From: Vreelandella zhanjiangensis DSM 21076 | GTDB lineage: Bacteria; Pseudomonadota; Gammaproteobacteria; Pseudomonadales; Halomonadaceae | Assembly: GCF_000377665.1 (NCBI RefSeq) | Contig: NZ_KB898647.1 | Coordinates: 189,559 to 253,558, forward strand | Direction of reading: 5' to 3' | DNA: 64,000 bases | Shown: positions 40,906 through 50,625 of the stretch, piece by piece | Layout: every line of letters begins with the position of its first letter | Numbering within the stretch: the first letter of the stretch is position 1 | Translations under genes and position numbers: made by a program | Notes under the pieces: model-generated | What the model saw: only the letters and a program-made list of their open reading frames with translations | Told to the model about the DNA's origin: nothing | Databases searched by the model: none

Positions 40906-42347
40906 GCGGATGCGGTTTCACTAAGGGGTAGCGTGATTTCAAACCCAGCACCGCCAAGAGTACTGTCAAATACGCCAATCGTACCGCCGTGATCATTGAT
41001 AATACGGTGCACCATAGAAAGTCCTAAGCCGCTGCCTTGGCCCACCGGCTTGGTGGTAAAAAAGGGATCAAAAACATGCTGATGATTTGCGACGGGAATC
41101 CCGGGCCCGTTGTCTTCCACCCAGAGCGTTAGTTCATGCTCATTCTTGCGCGCTCGAACGCGAACGTGGGAAACCTCAGGCGCCTGCGCGGCATTGCGCA
41201 ATAAATTGGTAAGCACCTGAACGATTTGCTGACCATTCGCTAATAAATGGGGGGTGGGAACGGGGAGATCAACATCCAGTCGAATATTTCTTGGCTCCAG
41301 CTCCTCTTCCACTAACTCGCTGGCGTTTTGAATAAGTTGATCTAATGCCAGTTCGCCTTTTTCGACATTGTGCTGGCGCCCTAATTCCATCAATTGGCGC
41401 ACGATTTCAACAATGCGCTCAACTTCATTGCGAATACGCCCCAGTTTTGCTCGCTCATCGTCGCCAATCACATCACGGCGCGCTAAGCGCTGGGCCTGTC
41501 CGTTGATCACCGTCAGCGGCGCCCCGATTTCGTGGGCAACCCCCGCGGCCAAAACGCCTAGCTCAGCTAGTTTCTTGGATTTGCGCAGGCGTTTTTCAAG
41601 CTCGATCTCTCGGTGTTGCCTAACTTCGATATCGCGATCTTTTTCTGCCATGGCGTCCAGCATGCCGTTTAAGCCTGAGGCCAGCCGACGATACTCCGCA
41701 GGTCCGTCTATGGTAGCACGCTGGCTCCGATCACCGTCTTCCACCAAAAGCATAACGTGCAATAGACGGTTAAGCGGACGCTCTATATAGCGCCTGAACC
41801 CCCACCAGATGCTGAACACGATACCGGCCGCACCAATCACAAACACAAGAACCGCCACAATACTGATGAACCCAGTGTAGTTCTCGATACCGGTATTCAA
41901 ACGGTTTACCTGGAGTACGCCGTGTACCGTGCCGTCTTGGGTGCGCAGCGGCGTGATGGCTGAGTAATAAGTCCAGCCCTCTTGCTGTCGGTAATTGCTG
42001 TAAAGGTCGTCACGTTCGATAACCTGACGAATCTCCTCGGGTGTGAAGAGATCCTTGCCTAACCCCAGCCCGTAAACTTCACGCCCCTGCAGATCAAAAA
42101 CATAGGCGCCATAGATACGGTGAAAAGAGAACGCTGACTGTAGCGCCTCTTCCAAAGGGGTCGGGCTTTCCCGCGTGACGGCATAGCTTAAAGAGGTACT
42201 CAGCGCCCGAGTAATAATTTCAACTTCGGTTTGCAGTTTGGAACGAACATTGTCTTCCAACGATTTGATGGCGACGATGCTGAATACCACCAATACAACA
42301 AACAGCGGTACGATAACGGTTAATATAATTAAATTACGAAGTCGCAT
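40902..42347 (-). CDS. Membrane sensor histidine kinase
   Basis: Partner of the sigma-54 regulator. Seen: TM1 (about 6-28), a periplasmic sensor domain of about 130 residues, TM2 (about 160-183), HAMP, then the phosphoacceptor His272 in GVAHEIGAPL, N-box NLLRNAAQ, G1 DNGPGI and G2 GSGLGLS. 481 residues. The periplasmic domain (FHRIYGAYVFDLQGREVYGL) looks like a single-PAS/dCache-like fold. The ligand is unknown. Confidence 0.93.
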   Translation of the reverse strand: MRLRNLIILTVIVPLFVVLVVFSIVAIKSLEDNVRSKLQTEVEIITRALSTSLSYAVTRESPTPLEEALQSAFSFHRIYGAYVFDLQGREVYGLGLGKDLFTPEEIRQVIERDDLYSNYRQQEGWTYYSAITPLRTQDGTVHGVLQVNRLNTGIENYTGFISIVAVLVFVIGAAGIVFSIWWGFRRYIERPLNRLLHVMLLVEDGDRSQRATIDGPAEYRRLASGLNGMLDAMAEKDRDIEVRQHREIELEKRLRKSKKLAELGVLAAGVAHEIGAPLTVINGQAQRLARRDVIGDDERAKLGRIRNEVERIVEIVRQLMELGRQHNVEKGELALDQLIQNASELVEEELEPRNIRLDVDLPVPTPHLLANGQQIVQVLTNLLRNAAQAPEVSHVRVRARKNEHELTLWVEDNGPGIPVANHQHVFDPFFTTKPVGQGSGLGLSMVHRIINDHGGTIGVFDSTLGGAGFEITLPLSETASA

Positions 42348-42397
42348 GCTGCTTCCGTATGGGTATCAAGCCTTTCATCAATGAAAAGCACAGTGTT

Positions 42398-43573
42398 TTA
42401 AGGTTGCTCTGTGGGCAGAAGACGGTAAAGGCTGCCTTGGCTCTCGTCAGTTAGCAAGTAAATTGCACCATCGGGGCCTTGGCGAACATCGCGAATACGG
42501 CCGATCTGACCATCCAGGAGGCGCTCGTTTTCCGTCACTTCCTCGCCGTCAAGACGCAGGCGCAGCAGTTGCTCACTACTTAAGCCACCGGCGAGTAAAT
42601 CACCTTCCCAGTCGCTAAAGCGCTCGCCACTGACTTCCGCCAAACCTGAGGGCGCAAAGCGGCCTTCAAAAGGGTAGTGCGGATCGATCATGTCGGGGTG
42701 CGAATCTACCCCTAGCGGCTCATTGGTAGCGTAATCGTTGCCCAGCGTGACTTCCGGCCAGCCATAGTTAAGGCCTGCCTGAATATGATTCAGCTCATCG
42801 CCGGTAAGCGGGCCATGTTCTGTTACCCATGCCTCGCCGTTGCTGCGTACGATCATGCCTTGAATATTACGATTCCCTATGGAGTAAATCTCATCCAGGG
42901 TATCGGCATCGCCGACAAACGGGTTATCTTCTGGCACACCGCCGGTTTCCGTCAGACGCAGCGTAGAGCCCGCATGATCGTCGCGTGCCTGAGCTCTTGA
43001 CGGGTCGGAGCCGCGATCGCCAATGCTCATCAACAGCGTGCCATCGGTTAACCAGGCAATACGTGAACCGTAATGGCGGCCGGGGCCGGATGCGCGGTCC
43101 TGTTCAAACAGGTGTTCCACATCGCCCAGCGCATCACCCTGCCATTTTACCCGGGAGAGCGCGCTGCGGCTGCCATTGTCGTCTGGCTTGCTCCAAGTGA
43201 AGTAAATCCAGTCGTGCTCGCCGCTGGCGTCACCAAACCCAGGGTGCAGCACAACATCCAGCAGCCCGCCCTGACCGTGATGGTTGACGCGGGGCATACC
43301 CTCAAGCGTCCGTGATTGGCCATCTTCATCAACCAGATTCAACTGGCCGTTACGCTCGCTGACCAGAAAACGGCCATCCGGTAAAAACGCCACCGCCCAG
43401 GGGTGTTCAAAATCTCCGGCTACCCGCTCAATCGTAAAATCAAGATACTCGCTCTGGACCACCTCACCCACGGTTTCTGCGTGGGCGCTATTTATGCTTG
43501 CAGCTAGGCAGAGTGTGGTAAATCCAGGCGCTAGCCAGCGGGGTAGCGCATAAGCCTTGTTTGCATCTTGCAT
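42398..43573 (-). CDS. PQQ-dependent soluble sugar dehydrogenase (YliI type)
   Basis: Periplasmic six-bladed propeller of the soluble aldose sugar dehydrogenase/GdhB family. Seen: signal peptide ending near NSAHAE, HPWAVAFLPDGRFLVSERNG, HGQGGLLDVVLHPGF, HYGSRIAWLTDGTLLMSIGD, YSIGNRNIQGM and EHGPLTGDELN, which match the PQQ and calcium sites of the family. 391 residues. No PQQ synthesis genes are in the window, so cofactor supply is unknown. Confidence 0.88.
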   Translation of the reverse strand: MQDANKAYALPRWLAPGFTTLCLAASINSAHAETVGEVVQSEYLDFTIERVAGDFEHPWAVAFLPDGRFLVSERNGQLNLVDEDGQSRTLEGMPRVNHHGQGGLLDVVLHPGFGDASGEHDWIYFTWSKPDDNGSRSALSRVKWQGDALGDVEHLFEQDRASGPGRHYGSRIAWLTDGTLLMSIGDRGSDPSRAQARDDHAGSTLRLTETGGVPEDNPFVGDADTLDEIYSIGNRNIQGMIVRSNGEAWVTEHGPLTGDELNHIQAGLNYGWPEVTLGNDYATNEPLGVDSHPDMIDPHYPFEGRFAPSGLAEVSGERFSDWEGDLLAGGLSSEQLLRLRLDGEEVTENERLLDGQIGRIRDVRQGPDGAIYLLTDESQGSLYRLLPTEQP

Positions 43574-43720
43574 AAAAGAGCTCTCCGGTAATGAAGTGAC
43601 CGCACTGAAACCGTCGTTGAAACCTTTATTAAAACCGTTTTCGTAACGGTCAGTGTAGCGATAGTTGCCAGACTTTTAGTTTAGCAGTGACGCATTGCCT
43701 TTCGGGAAGGCTCTTCCAGA

Positions 43721-44596
43721 CTACATCAATAGAGCCAATAGAACAGGAAGATAAAACAGTGCTAATAGGGTAGAGCAAAATACCAGACTCGCTACATAGG
43801 CAGGCTCACGCTGGGCGCGCTGGGCAAACAAATAGTTGAACACGGCCACTGGCATGCACATCTGCACGACCAAAATACTCTGCGCGAGCGGCGGAAGTCC
43901 CAGCCAACCGGCAATTAGCCAAGCGGCACCAGCCGCCAGGGGAATACGCACCAGGCTAAAGCCAAGCCCTGAGCGTAGGTTTTTGACCTGAATACTTGCT
44001 AGAGAAACGCCTAGGGTAATCAGCATCAACGGTACGGTAAAACCGGACATGAGGCCCACGGTGTTGGCGAGCCAGGGCGGCAACGAGGTATTGGTCAGCA
44101 GCAGCACCATAGACATTAATATGGCGTACACCGTGGGCGTCTTGACCAGGGTTTTAAGCGGATTGCCCCGGCTTTGGAGGGCGGCGCCCAGAGTGAACTG
44201 AAACAGCGATACGGTAATCATCGCCGTGATGCCATATGCAAAGCCAGCGCTACCAAACGCATAAAGCACCACGGGAAGGCCCATGTTGCCGGTATTGGGG
44301 TACATCATGGGCGCCAATAGAACTCGCCAATCACGGCGCAGCAGCTTGGCAACACCGAACGTTGCTATCCCCATCGTGATGATCACCAGCGCGGTGGCAA
44401 GCATGGTGCGACCAAAGGTACTGGCATCGATGTCGGCACCCGCTAATGAAGCGAGTACAAGCGAAGGGGTTCCGATGTTGAAAACCAGGCGGGTCACGAA
44501 ATCGACGGGGTATGGATGCCCTAGGCGAATCCATAAAAATCCCAGCCCCGCGCCAGCAAGTACGGGGGCCATGACGGCAAAAAGTTCGGCAAGCAT
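43721..44596 (-). CDS. AEC family carrier
   Basis: Auxin efflux carrier-type protein with about ten hydrophobic segments in 291 residues. Seen: GAGLGFLWIRLG near the N-terminus, FNIGTPSLVLASL (first broken helix), PNTGNMGLPVVLYAFG and MPVAVFNYLFAQRA, which mark the two crossing helices of the fold. Bacterial members move malate, malonate or amino acids; substrate here unknown. A LysR gene lies 77 bases upstream in the same direction. Confidence 0.85.
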   Translation of the reverse strand: MLAELFAVMAPVLAGAGLGFLWIRLGHPYPVDFVTRLVFNIGTPSLVLASLAGADIDASTFGRTMLATALVIITMGIATFGVAKLLRRDWRVLLAPMMYPNTGNMGLPVVLYAFGSAGFAYGITAMITVSLFQFTLGAALQSRGNPLKTLVKTPTVYAILMSMVLLLTNTSLPPWLANTVGLMSGFTVPLMLITLGVSLASIQVKNLRSGLGFSLVRIPLAAGAAWLIAGWLGLPPLAQSILVVQMCMPVAVFNYLFAQRAQREPAYVASLVFCSTLLALFYLPVLLALLM

Positions 44597-44673
44597 TGAT
44601 GATCCCTGGCAATCGTTCGTTGCCCATTGTCGTTAATGAGCAGACTAACTGGCAAGGTAAATAGATAAATTGA

Positions 44674-45588
44674 TTAAGTAGCGCTTACCGGTATACGCCA
44701 CTGCTTTGGTGCGTGCTCGCGCAGAAAATCAAGCAGTGCGTTGGTGCGCCGAGACTGATAGCCATAGGCATAAAGTAGCGTGATAGGCAGTGGCGCTGGC
44801 TCCCAACCCGGCAGGCAGTTGATTAAATCGCCGGGATGATGTTGCTCCCGCCTTTCTACCAGCCAATGGGGCAGCAGCCCTATGCCCTGGCCACTGGCAA
44901 TCGCATCAATATGCAGTGCGGTTAAATCTACCCGCAGGCGCGAACGGGGCGGAGTGAACAGGTACTCGCCATGTTCTGAATGGCTTAATAACAGCCCATT
45001 GGGTGCGCTATCTAGTAAATCAACCCATGCATGGTGTTCAAGCTCATCTGGGTGGGTTAGCGCGCAGGCCCCGGCTAAATAGCGCGGGCTGGCATATAGG
45101 CCGCGGGTTAAATGGCCGAGCCGTTCCTGATTAAGGCCGCATTCGTGCGTATGGCCAAGCCACACGTGCACGCTATTGCTGTGCATCTTGGAGGGCGGGG
45201 TTTCGCGTGTATGAAGGGCCAGCTCTACCTTTGGGTAACGATTTAAAAACGCGTTGACGGTTTCTGACATCCAGCTGCGTGCCAATGCGCCATGCGCCTC
45301 AAGCGTAACGAGACCGCTGATCTCTTCGCGCAGCTCCGCCAGGGCTTCTTGGCTGTGATTTGCCATTGCCAGCAGTTCAGTACAGTACGTATGAAACAGT
45401 AGGCCAGCTTCAGTAGGAATCAGCCGGTTAGCCTGGCGCCTTAATAGCGGTTGATTGAGCCGCGCTTCCAATTGGCTGATGCGGCGGCTCAGGGTCGATT
45501 TGGCTAACCCCAGCTTTTGGGCACTGCGTGTCAAGCTACCGGTTGCCATTACGTCAGCGAAAGCAGCGAGTTCGTCAAAGTCGTACAT
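44674..45588 (-). CDS. LysR family transcriptional regulator
   Basis: LTTR of about 304 residues. Seen: helix-turn-helix (FADVMATGSLTRSAQKLGLA then STLSRRISQLEARLNQPLL) and the effector-binding domain. ATG 45588 opens directly on the conserved YDFDELAAFADV; a TTG six codons earlier has no ribosome site either. It may control the AEC carrier downstream, which is transcribed in the same direction. Confidence 0.85.
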   Translation of the reverse strand: MYDFDELAAFADVMATGSLTRSAQKLGLAKSTLSRRISQLEARLNQPLLRRQANRLIPTEAGLLFHTYCTELLAMANHSQEALAELREEISGLVTLEAHGALARSWMSETVNAFLNRYPKVELALHTRETPPSKMHSNSVHVWLGHTHECGLNQERLGHLTRGLYASPRYLAGACALTHPDELEHHAWVDLLDSAPNGLLLSHSEHGEYLFTPPRSRLRVDLTALHIDAIASGQGIGLLPHWLVERREQHHPGDLINCLPGWEPAPLPITLLYAYGYQSRRTNALLDFLREHAPKQWRIPVSAT

Positions 45589-45701
45589 CGTCAGATCACA
45601 CAGCAATTAAGGATGGTCTATTGTGCCACTTAACATCGGGGATGCAAATAATATGCATTTCAGGCTTGGCGGTTAGCTATATTTTATAATTAAAGTTGGA
45701 T

Positions 45702-45732
45702 AAAAATGAAAAGGCCCCGTGTTGAGCGGGGC
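45702..45732 (-). terminator. Terminator of the first TonB-dependent receptor gene
   Basis: A GCCCCG/CGGGGC stem is followed on the minus strand by CTTTTCATTTTTA, 37 bases after the receptor stop. Confidence 0.8.
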
Positions 45733-45768
45733 AAAAGAACCGAGAATGTCCTGCCAGTTAAGCAGCCC

Positions 45769-47826
45769 TTAGAAGTCAAACGTAAGGCCCAGGTTGTACT
45801 GACGGCCATCCAGTACAACGCCATACTCATCGTTGGTTACTTCTTTGTTGGCAATGTTATAGATGCCGGCTTTAACCTGCGCGCGGTCAGTCAGGCTATA
45901 AACCAGGCCAGCATCGACAAAACCATACCCTGGCGTGCCGTCGTCCATGCTGGTGCGTGACAGGTAATCGCTCGTGGAACCGCGATAATTACCTTGGGTC
46001 CACAGATTCAACTCAGGGGTTGCCTGCCAATTCACCGCGAGATTGAACATATGCTCGGGGATCTTGTTCAAAGGCTCGCCAGCAAACTCACCTGATTTCT
46101 GTTCTGAGTCGGTATAGGTATAGCTGGAGCTCAGGCGTACATCCTGGGTAACGTCGTAATCGAATGTGAACTCTACGCCCTGCATTTGCGCTTCGTCGAT
46201 ATTGCGGTAGGTGCTGATGAACACATACTCGTTACCGGCGTAGGGGCACTCCCAGGTGGATGGGTCGCTGCGATCGGCATTCGCCGTGTTGCAGTAACGG
46301 TCTTCCGCGATCTTGTCCTCAAACTGGGTATGGAACAGCATCATGCTTGAAGTAAGGCGACGATCATCGCTGGTAAAGACAAACCCGGCTTCATAGTTGG
46401 TGCTGGTTTCAGGATCGAGATTTTCATTACCGATAATCAGCGCGCGTGCATGGGGGGCCGGAGAACCACCACCACCGGTGCCTCGACCAAAGCCCTCAGT
46501 GGCCGCGGCAAGGCCAGGCTGGGAGTAGCCGGTAGATACACCGCCCTTGAACGTCCACTCGGGCGTCAGGTGATAGTTGGCATAGATACGTGGAGAAAGA
46601 TGGCCGCCGAAGAGCTCGTCGTCGTCGTAACGCATACCGGTTGTGACACTGAAGGCATCCGTAAGACTCCACTCCATCTCGACGAACAGCGCGGCAATCC
46701 AACGGTCAACGCTGCGCATGGCGTTAGGACTATTACCGAGGAGCCCGTTGGTGTCGTCGACCAGATCTTCTACCCGGTACTGACCGCCAAAGGTCAGCAT
46801 ATGGTCGCCCCAGAAGTAGGTCGACTGGTTATTGAATGTGGTGACTTGTTCGCGCTTCTCATCGGGAGTGGTGTTTACCCGCTCTGAAATATCATGCTGC
46901 AGGTAGGTGTCTGACATAAAGGCGCCATACGTGCCTTTATGGCCTAACGTAAATACATCCTTGTCATAGCGATAGGTGCTAGCGCTGGCAGGATTGCCTC
47001 GGCTGTCAATTTCCGGAACGCTTCGCCCAGGCGTGTGGGTGAATTCTTTGGTGGAAGCGGTATAGCCGAAGCTGTATTCGTTCAGCTCATCTGGGGTCAA
47101 AACGAGTTCGGCGCCGATCTGGCGCGTATCGCTGTCCGGCGTGCTTTCAGCGTTGTCACCTCCGCCCTCGTAATCACTCTCTTCCGTGCCGCGCCAGCTA
47201 CCATGCACGCGTAAGCCGAGCAGTCCTTCGATCAGAGCACCCCCAGTATAGAAGCTGATCTGTTGCGAGTCGTTGTTGATATCGTTGAGCGAGTGGGTAT
47301 ATTCAGTCGTCACCTGGCCCGACCATTCATCCGGCACGCGTTTGGTGATGATGTTGATCACACCGCCCATTGCCTGCGAGCCATAGAGCGAGGACATGGG
47401 GCCACGGATGACTTCAACACGTTCAATCATTGAGATGGGCGGAAGACCGATCTGTTTGCCTCCGTCCTGCCCATTGGTATTGACGGCTCGTCCGGCCGAA
47501 ATGGGGCGTCCATCGATCAGGTACAGCGTGTAGCTATTGTCCATTCCGCGAATGCTGATGTCCTGCGCTTCACCCCCACCGGTCACATAGACGCCCGGAA
47601 TATTTTTAACCGCATCGGTAATATCGCTATAGGACTGACGGTTCAGTTCTTCAACGCTGATCACCGAAATACTCGCAGGCGCATCCGCAATGGACTGCTC
47701 AAAGCCCGAGGCAGTGACCACAACCGGATCGAGCGAAGTGTTTTCCTGAGCGATAGCAGCGGCAGTGATGGCCATCGAAGACAGGCTGACAGCCTTAGCC
47801 AAAGCGCGACGTGAAAAATAAGCCAT
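45769..47826 (-). CDS. TonB-dependent siderophore receptor 1 (FepA/CirA-like)
   Basis: Outer-membrane gated channel. Seen: signal peptide ending near AIAQE, TonB box DPVVVTA, plug domain (about 40-160: GVYVTGGGEAQDISIRGMDN, ERVEVIRGPMSSLYGSQAMG, GVINIITKR) and a 22-strand-type barrel ending in terminal Phe (LGLTFDF). 685 residues. AAGGG precedes the ATG, and a Fur-box-like site lies about 55 bases upstream. Paralogous to receptor 2. The plug resembles catecholate-type receptors; the ligand is not readable. Confidence 0.92.
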   Translation of the reverse strand: MAYFSRRALAKAVSLSSMAITAAAIAQENTSLDPVVVTASGFEQSIADAPASISVISVEELNRQSYSDITDAVKNIPGVYVTGGGEAQDISIRGMDNSYTLYLIDGRPISAGRAVNTNGQDGGKQIGLPPISMIERVEVIRGPMSSLYGSQAMGGVINIITKRVPDEWSGQVTTEYTHSLNDINNDSQQISFYTGGALIEGLLGLRVHGSWRGTEESDYEGGGDNAESTPDSDTRQIGAELVLTPDELNEYSFGYTASTKEFTHTPGRSVPEIDSRGNPASASTYRYDKDVFTLGHKGTYGAFMSDTYLQHDISERVNTTPDEKREQVTTFNNQSTYFWGDHMLTFGGQYRVEDLVDDTNGLLGNSPNAMRSVDRWIAALFVEMEWSLTDAFSVTTGMRYDDDELFGGHLSPRIYANYHLTPEWTFKGGVSTGYSQPGLAAATEGFGRGTGGGGSPAPHARALIIGNENLDPETSTNYEAGFVFTSDDRRLTSSMMLFHTQFEDKIAEDRYCNTANADRSDPSTWECPYAGNEYVFISTYRNIDEAQMQGVEFTFDYDVTQDVRLSSSYTYTDSEQKSGEFAGEPLNKIPEHMFNLAVNWQATPELNLWTQGNYRGSTSDYLSRTSMDDGTPGYGFVDAGLVYSLTDRAQVKAGIYNIANKEVTNDEYGVVLDGRQYNLGLTFDF

Positions 47827-47878
47827 GTTTTTCCCTTGAGATGATATTGCTTTGTGCTTTTATGAATAGCGTTAACAT

Positions 47879-47894
47879 ATGGTATTTATTCTCA
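47879..47894 (-). promoter_or_regulatory. Possible Fur box of receptor 1
   Basis: Read on the minus strand, TGAGAATAAATACCAT matches a common Fur-box form (TGAGAATCATTATCAT) at 13 of 16 positions. It is 53 bases upstream of the receptor 1 start and adjoins the palindrome TCTCATATGAGA. The whole gap 47827-48170 otherwise contains only the receptor 2 terminator. Confidence 0.5.
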
Positions 47895-48064
47895 TATGAG
47901 ATTTGTATTCTATTGTTAAGAATTCCATAAATCGAGGGGGAAACCATGAACATGGCGTTGTTATGTACGCAACTGTAATAAATTCGTAAATTTTTAGTGA
48001 CGGTTATGTAATGGTGCGTCGCGGTCTGTGGAGATGACGGTTGGGTCGTCTAATTAAACAGCCC

Positions 48065-48093
48065 ATAAAAAAGCCCCGGTACTAGGCCGGGGC
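48065..48093 (-). terminator. Terminator of the second receptor gene
   Basis: A 7-bp GC stem (GCCCCGG/CCGGGGC, 7-base loop) is followed on the minus strand by TTTTTT, 78 bases after the receptor 2 stop. Confidence 0.88.
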
Positions 48094-48170
48094 ATCCAAT
48101 CAGCATTGAAACAATAAGTGGAACGTTGCGAGCGATTTTCGAAGAGCGATTTCTAGTGAACTATCGACGG

Positions 48171-50381
48171 TTAGAAGTCATAGGTTGCCGAAACCCACAG
48201 GCTGCGGCCATCAAGTGCCACGCCGTCAGTGGCACGGCCTGTCTGGGTATATTCATAAGCAATGTAAGTATCACCGTCGTATTGATAAGTGTCGTACGCG
48301 GAGAAATCCTTATCAAAGAGATTATAAATGGTGCCGGCCAAACGAACGTTGTCAGAAACCTGGTAGGAGCTGCGCAGATTAAACAGTGTGTAGCCATCCA
48401 GGTTATTGCCCAGTTGATCGACCAGGGCAGCCGATGAGCCAGATACACCACTGCTAAAGCGTTCGCGTGAAGAGTAGTACTCTCCTTCCAGAGCAGTGCT
48501 CCAACGATCGTTGATTGCCCAGTTAAGATCGGCCGTCAGCTTGTGCTTGGGCGCATTGGTGAGCGCCTGGCCTTCATTCTCACCAGATGTGATTTCGGTA
48601 TCGGTGTAAGTATAGCCACCGCTGATGCTCCAGGCAGGTGCAAACTGGTAGCTACTGGTCAGTTCGATGCCGCGGGTTTCCGCCCGATCAACGTTGATAG
48701 ACTGACCGAAGCTGTCCTGCTGGGTAAAATTACCCACGCTCAGACAGTTAGCGACATTGGCAAACGGCTGATTACCATTGGAATCGATGAATTGGCAGTT
48801 AGGCAGTTCGTCACCGTCGGCGATGCGATCACGGAACTGAGTGAAGAAGGCCGTGGCACCTACAGAAAAGCCATCGAGGTTGTCGTAAATGGCGCCCAGC
48901 TCATAGTTGGTGCTTTTTTCAGGCTTGAGGTCGGGAGAGCCGAGGCTGATCGACTGACCCTGATTAGTGAAGCCATTAATGCCATTGTGAAGCTGGTTGA
49001 GCGTAGGCGTTTTGTAACCTTGGCTAACGCCGCTTTTCAGTGTCCAGTTATCCGTGGTTTCCCAGACCAGATAGCTACGTGGGCTAAAGTGACCCCCAAA
49101 AGCATCATGGTGCTCGTAACGCCCACCCAGCGTTAGTGCCAGGTCGTTACGCAGAAACCACTCATCTTCAAGGAACATTGCCCAACTTGACTGGGAAAAT
49201 GTTTCGTTACCTGCCGTGCCATCCTTGAGTTCGGCATCAATGTACTGGCCGCCGATGGTGACCATATGGTCATTCAGCGGCGCAACAAATTTGCTGTCGA
49301 CCACGATATCGCGATTTTCCAGAAGGCGTGATTCGCCTCCTTGGGCGACATAACCGTAGTCGGGAGCGTCACCCGCAGGCAGAGTGCGCCCAAGCGATTC
49401 GGTAAAGTTGTGAGTAACGCTACTCTCCAAGGTGCCTGCGGCGTATCGGCCGGTGTGGCCTACGGCAATCTGGTCGCGGTTAAAGCGCAGTTCATCTTCA
49501 TAGCCGAAAACCTCGCTTGGTTGAGGAGTTGAGCAGTCATTACGTCTCAAACCGTCCAGGCTGCCCAGACGGCAATCTGAATTGTCGTAAACCTGGCGGG
49601 AGCGTTCGGCATCCAGCCACAACTCATTGGTATCATCCGGCGTGATGTTCAAGCGCCCGCCAATCGAGTAGATGCGTGCTTCAGAAGGACGCGGGTCGCG
49701 CCCTACACTGTTTTCCACCATGCGCTCAGAGCTGTCGCGATCATATACGCGGCCACGGAGCTGTAGGCCCACAGTGTCTTCGACTAGCGGACCTGAGGCA
49801 TAGAGATTGATCGCTGAGTCGTTGCCCGCATCGCGATCCTGTTGAAAGGTGTTCTCTACCGTGACGGAGCCTGCCCAGTCGGTACCCACGCGGCGGGTGA
49901 TGATGTTGATAACACCGCCCATGGCATCCGAACCGTACAAGGTCGACATTGGGCCGCGAATCACTTCGATACGCTCAATTGCTGAAAGCGGCGGCATAAA
50001 GCTTGTTGAGGTTTCACCAAAACCGTTGGGCGTAACATCGCCGGAGGTATTTTGGCGACGGCCATCAATCAGAATCAGCGTATAAGCACTTGGCATGCCG
50101 CGGATGGAGATGTTGTACCCGCCGGTTTTACCCGTGCCGGAACGCACATCGACACCTGGTACATCGGCAATCGCCTCAGCGATATTGGAGAACTGCTTTT
50201 GCTCTAATTCTTCTCGCGTTACCACAGAGATACTCGCAGGGGCGCTATTCAGCGACTGCTCATACCCAGCAGCGGTAACCACCATATTATTAAGCTGAGT
50301 ATTTTCCTGGGCATTGGCCGCTCCGGCAGCAAACCCAAGAGCAACAGCGCTGGCTAAAGCATTACGAGTAAAGCGTGGCAT
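48171..50381 (-). CDS. TonB-dependent siderophore receptor 2
   Basis: 736-residue outer-membrane receptor. Seen: signal peptide ending near GAANAQE, TonB box MVVTA, plug (GVDVRSGTGKTGGYNISIRG, ERIEVIRGPMSTLYGSDAMG, GVINIITRR) and a barrel ending YDF. Closely related in plan to receptor 1 (both have a YEQS/FEQS and APASISV after the TonB box), so the pair likely arose by duplication. A strong Fur box sits 29 bases before the ATG, and the siderophore ABC genes are divergent on the other side. Confidence 0.92.
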   Translation of the reverse strand: MPRFTRNALASAVALGFAAGAANAQENTQLNNMVVTAAGYEQSLNSAPASISVVTREELEQKQFSNIAEAIADVPGVDVRSGTGKTGGYNISIRGMPSAYTLILIDGRRQNTSGDVTPNGFGETSTSFMPPLSAIERIEVIRGPMSTLYGSDAMGGVINIITRRVGTDWAGSVTVENTFQQDRDAGNDSAINLYASGPLVEDTVGLQLRGRVYDRDSSERMVENSVGRDPRPSEARIYSIGGRLNITPDDTNELWLDAERSRQVYDNSDCRLGSLDGLRRNDCSTPQPSEVFGYEDELRFNRDQIAVGHTGRYAAGTLESSVTHNFTESLGRTLPAGDAPDYGYVAQGGESRLLENRDIVVDSKFVAPLNDHMVTIGGQYIDAELKDGTAGNETFSQSSWAMFLEDEWFLRNDLALTLGGRYEHHDAFGGHFSPRSYLVWETTDNWTLKSGVSQGYKTPTLNQLHNGINGFTNQGQSISLGSPDLKPEKSTNYELGAIYDNLDGFSVGATAFFTQFRDRIADGDELPNCQFIDSNGNQPFANVANCLSVGNFTQQDSFGQSINVDRAETRGIELTSSYQFAPAWSISGGYTYTDTEITSGENEGQALTNAPKHKLTADLNWAINDRWSTALEGEYYSSRERFSSGVSGSSAALVDQLGNNLDGYTLFNLRSSYQVSDNVRLAGTIYNLFDKDFSAYDTYQYDGDTYIAYEYTQTGRATDGVALDGRSLWVSATYDF

Positions 50382-50409
50382 AGCGATCCCCCATGTTTAT
50401 AATTTACTT

Positions 50410-50428
50410 GCTAATGATATTTATTATC
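50410..50428 (-). promoter_or_regulatory. Fur box before receptor 2
   Basis: GCTAATGATATTTATTATC matches the 19-bp consensus GATAATGATAATCATTATC at 16 positions. It lies just upstream of the receptor 2 start, where Fur would block transcription when iron is plentiful. Confidence 0.78.
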
Positions 50429-50578
50429 AAATAAGGCGGGGATTCTAAGAAGAAAAGTTCCCATACGCGAGTCAATACCAAGGAACAATTTGTTGCAATA
50501 ATAGCAACGCTTTCAGTAATGTTTGGTGTTGCTATAAATGGAACAAACTATTCTATGAAATAGTACTGCATTTGCTTT

Positions 50579-50595
50579 TGAGAATCGTTACTATT
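50579..50595 (+). promoter_or_regulatory. Fur-box-like site before the siderophore ABC operon
   Basis: TGAGAATCGTTACTATT matches the common Fur site TGAGAATCATTATCATT at 14 of 17 positions and lies 31 bases before the binding-protein start. Together with the site at 50410 it covers both sides of the divergent promoter region. Confidence 0.65.
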
Positions 50596-50625
50596 AAAGA
50601 AATAAATTAACAGTAAGGGTACACA

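Noticed and set aside
48543..49136. 197-codon plus-strand frame inside receptor 2
   Set aside because: Composition artefact opposite a GC-rich receptor gene; no independent evidence.
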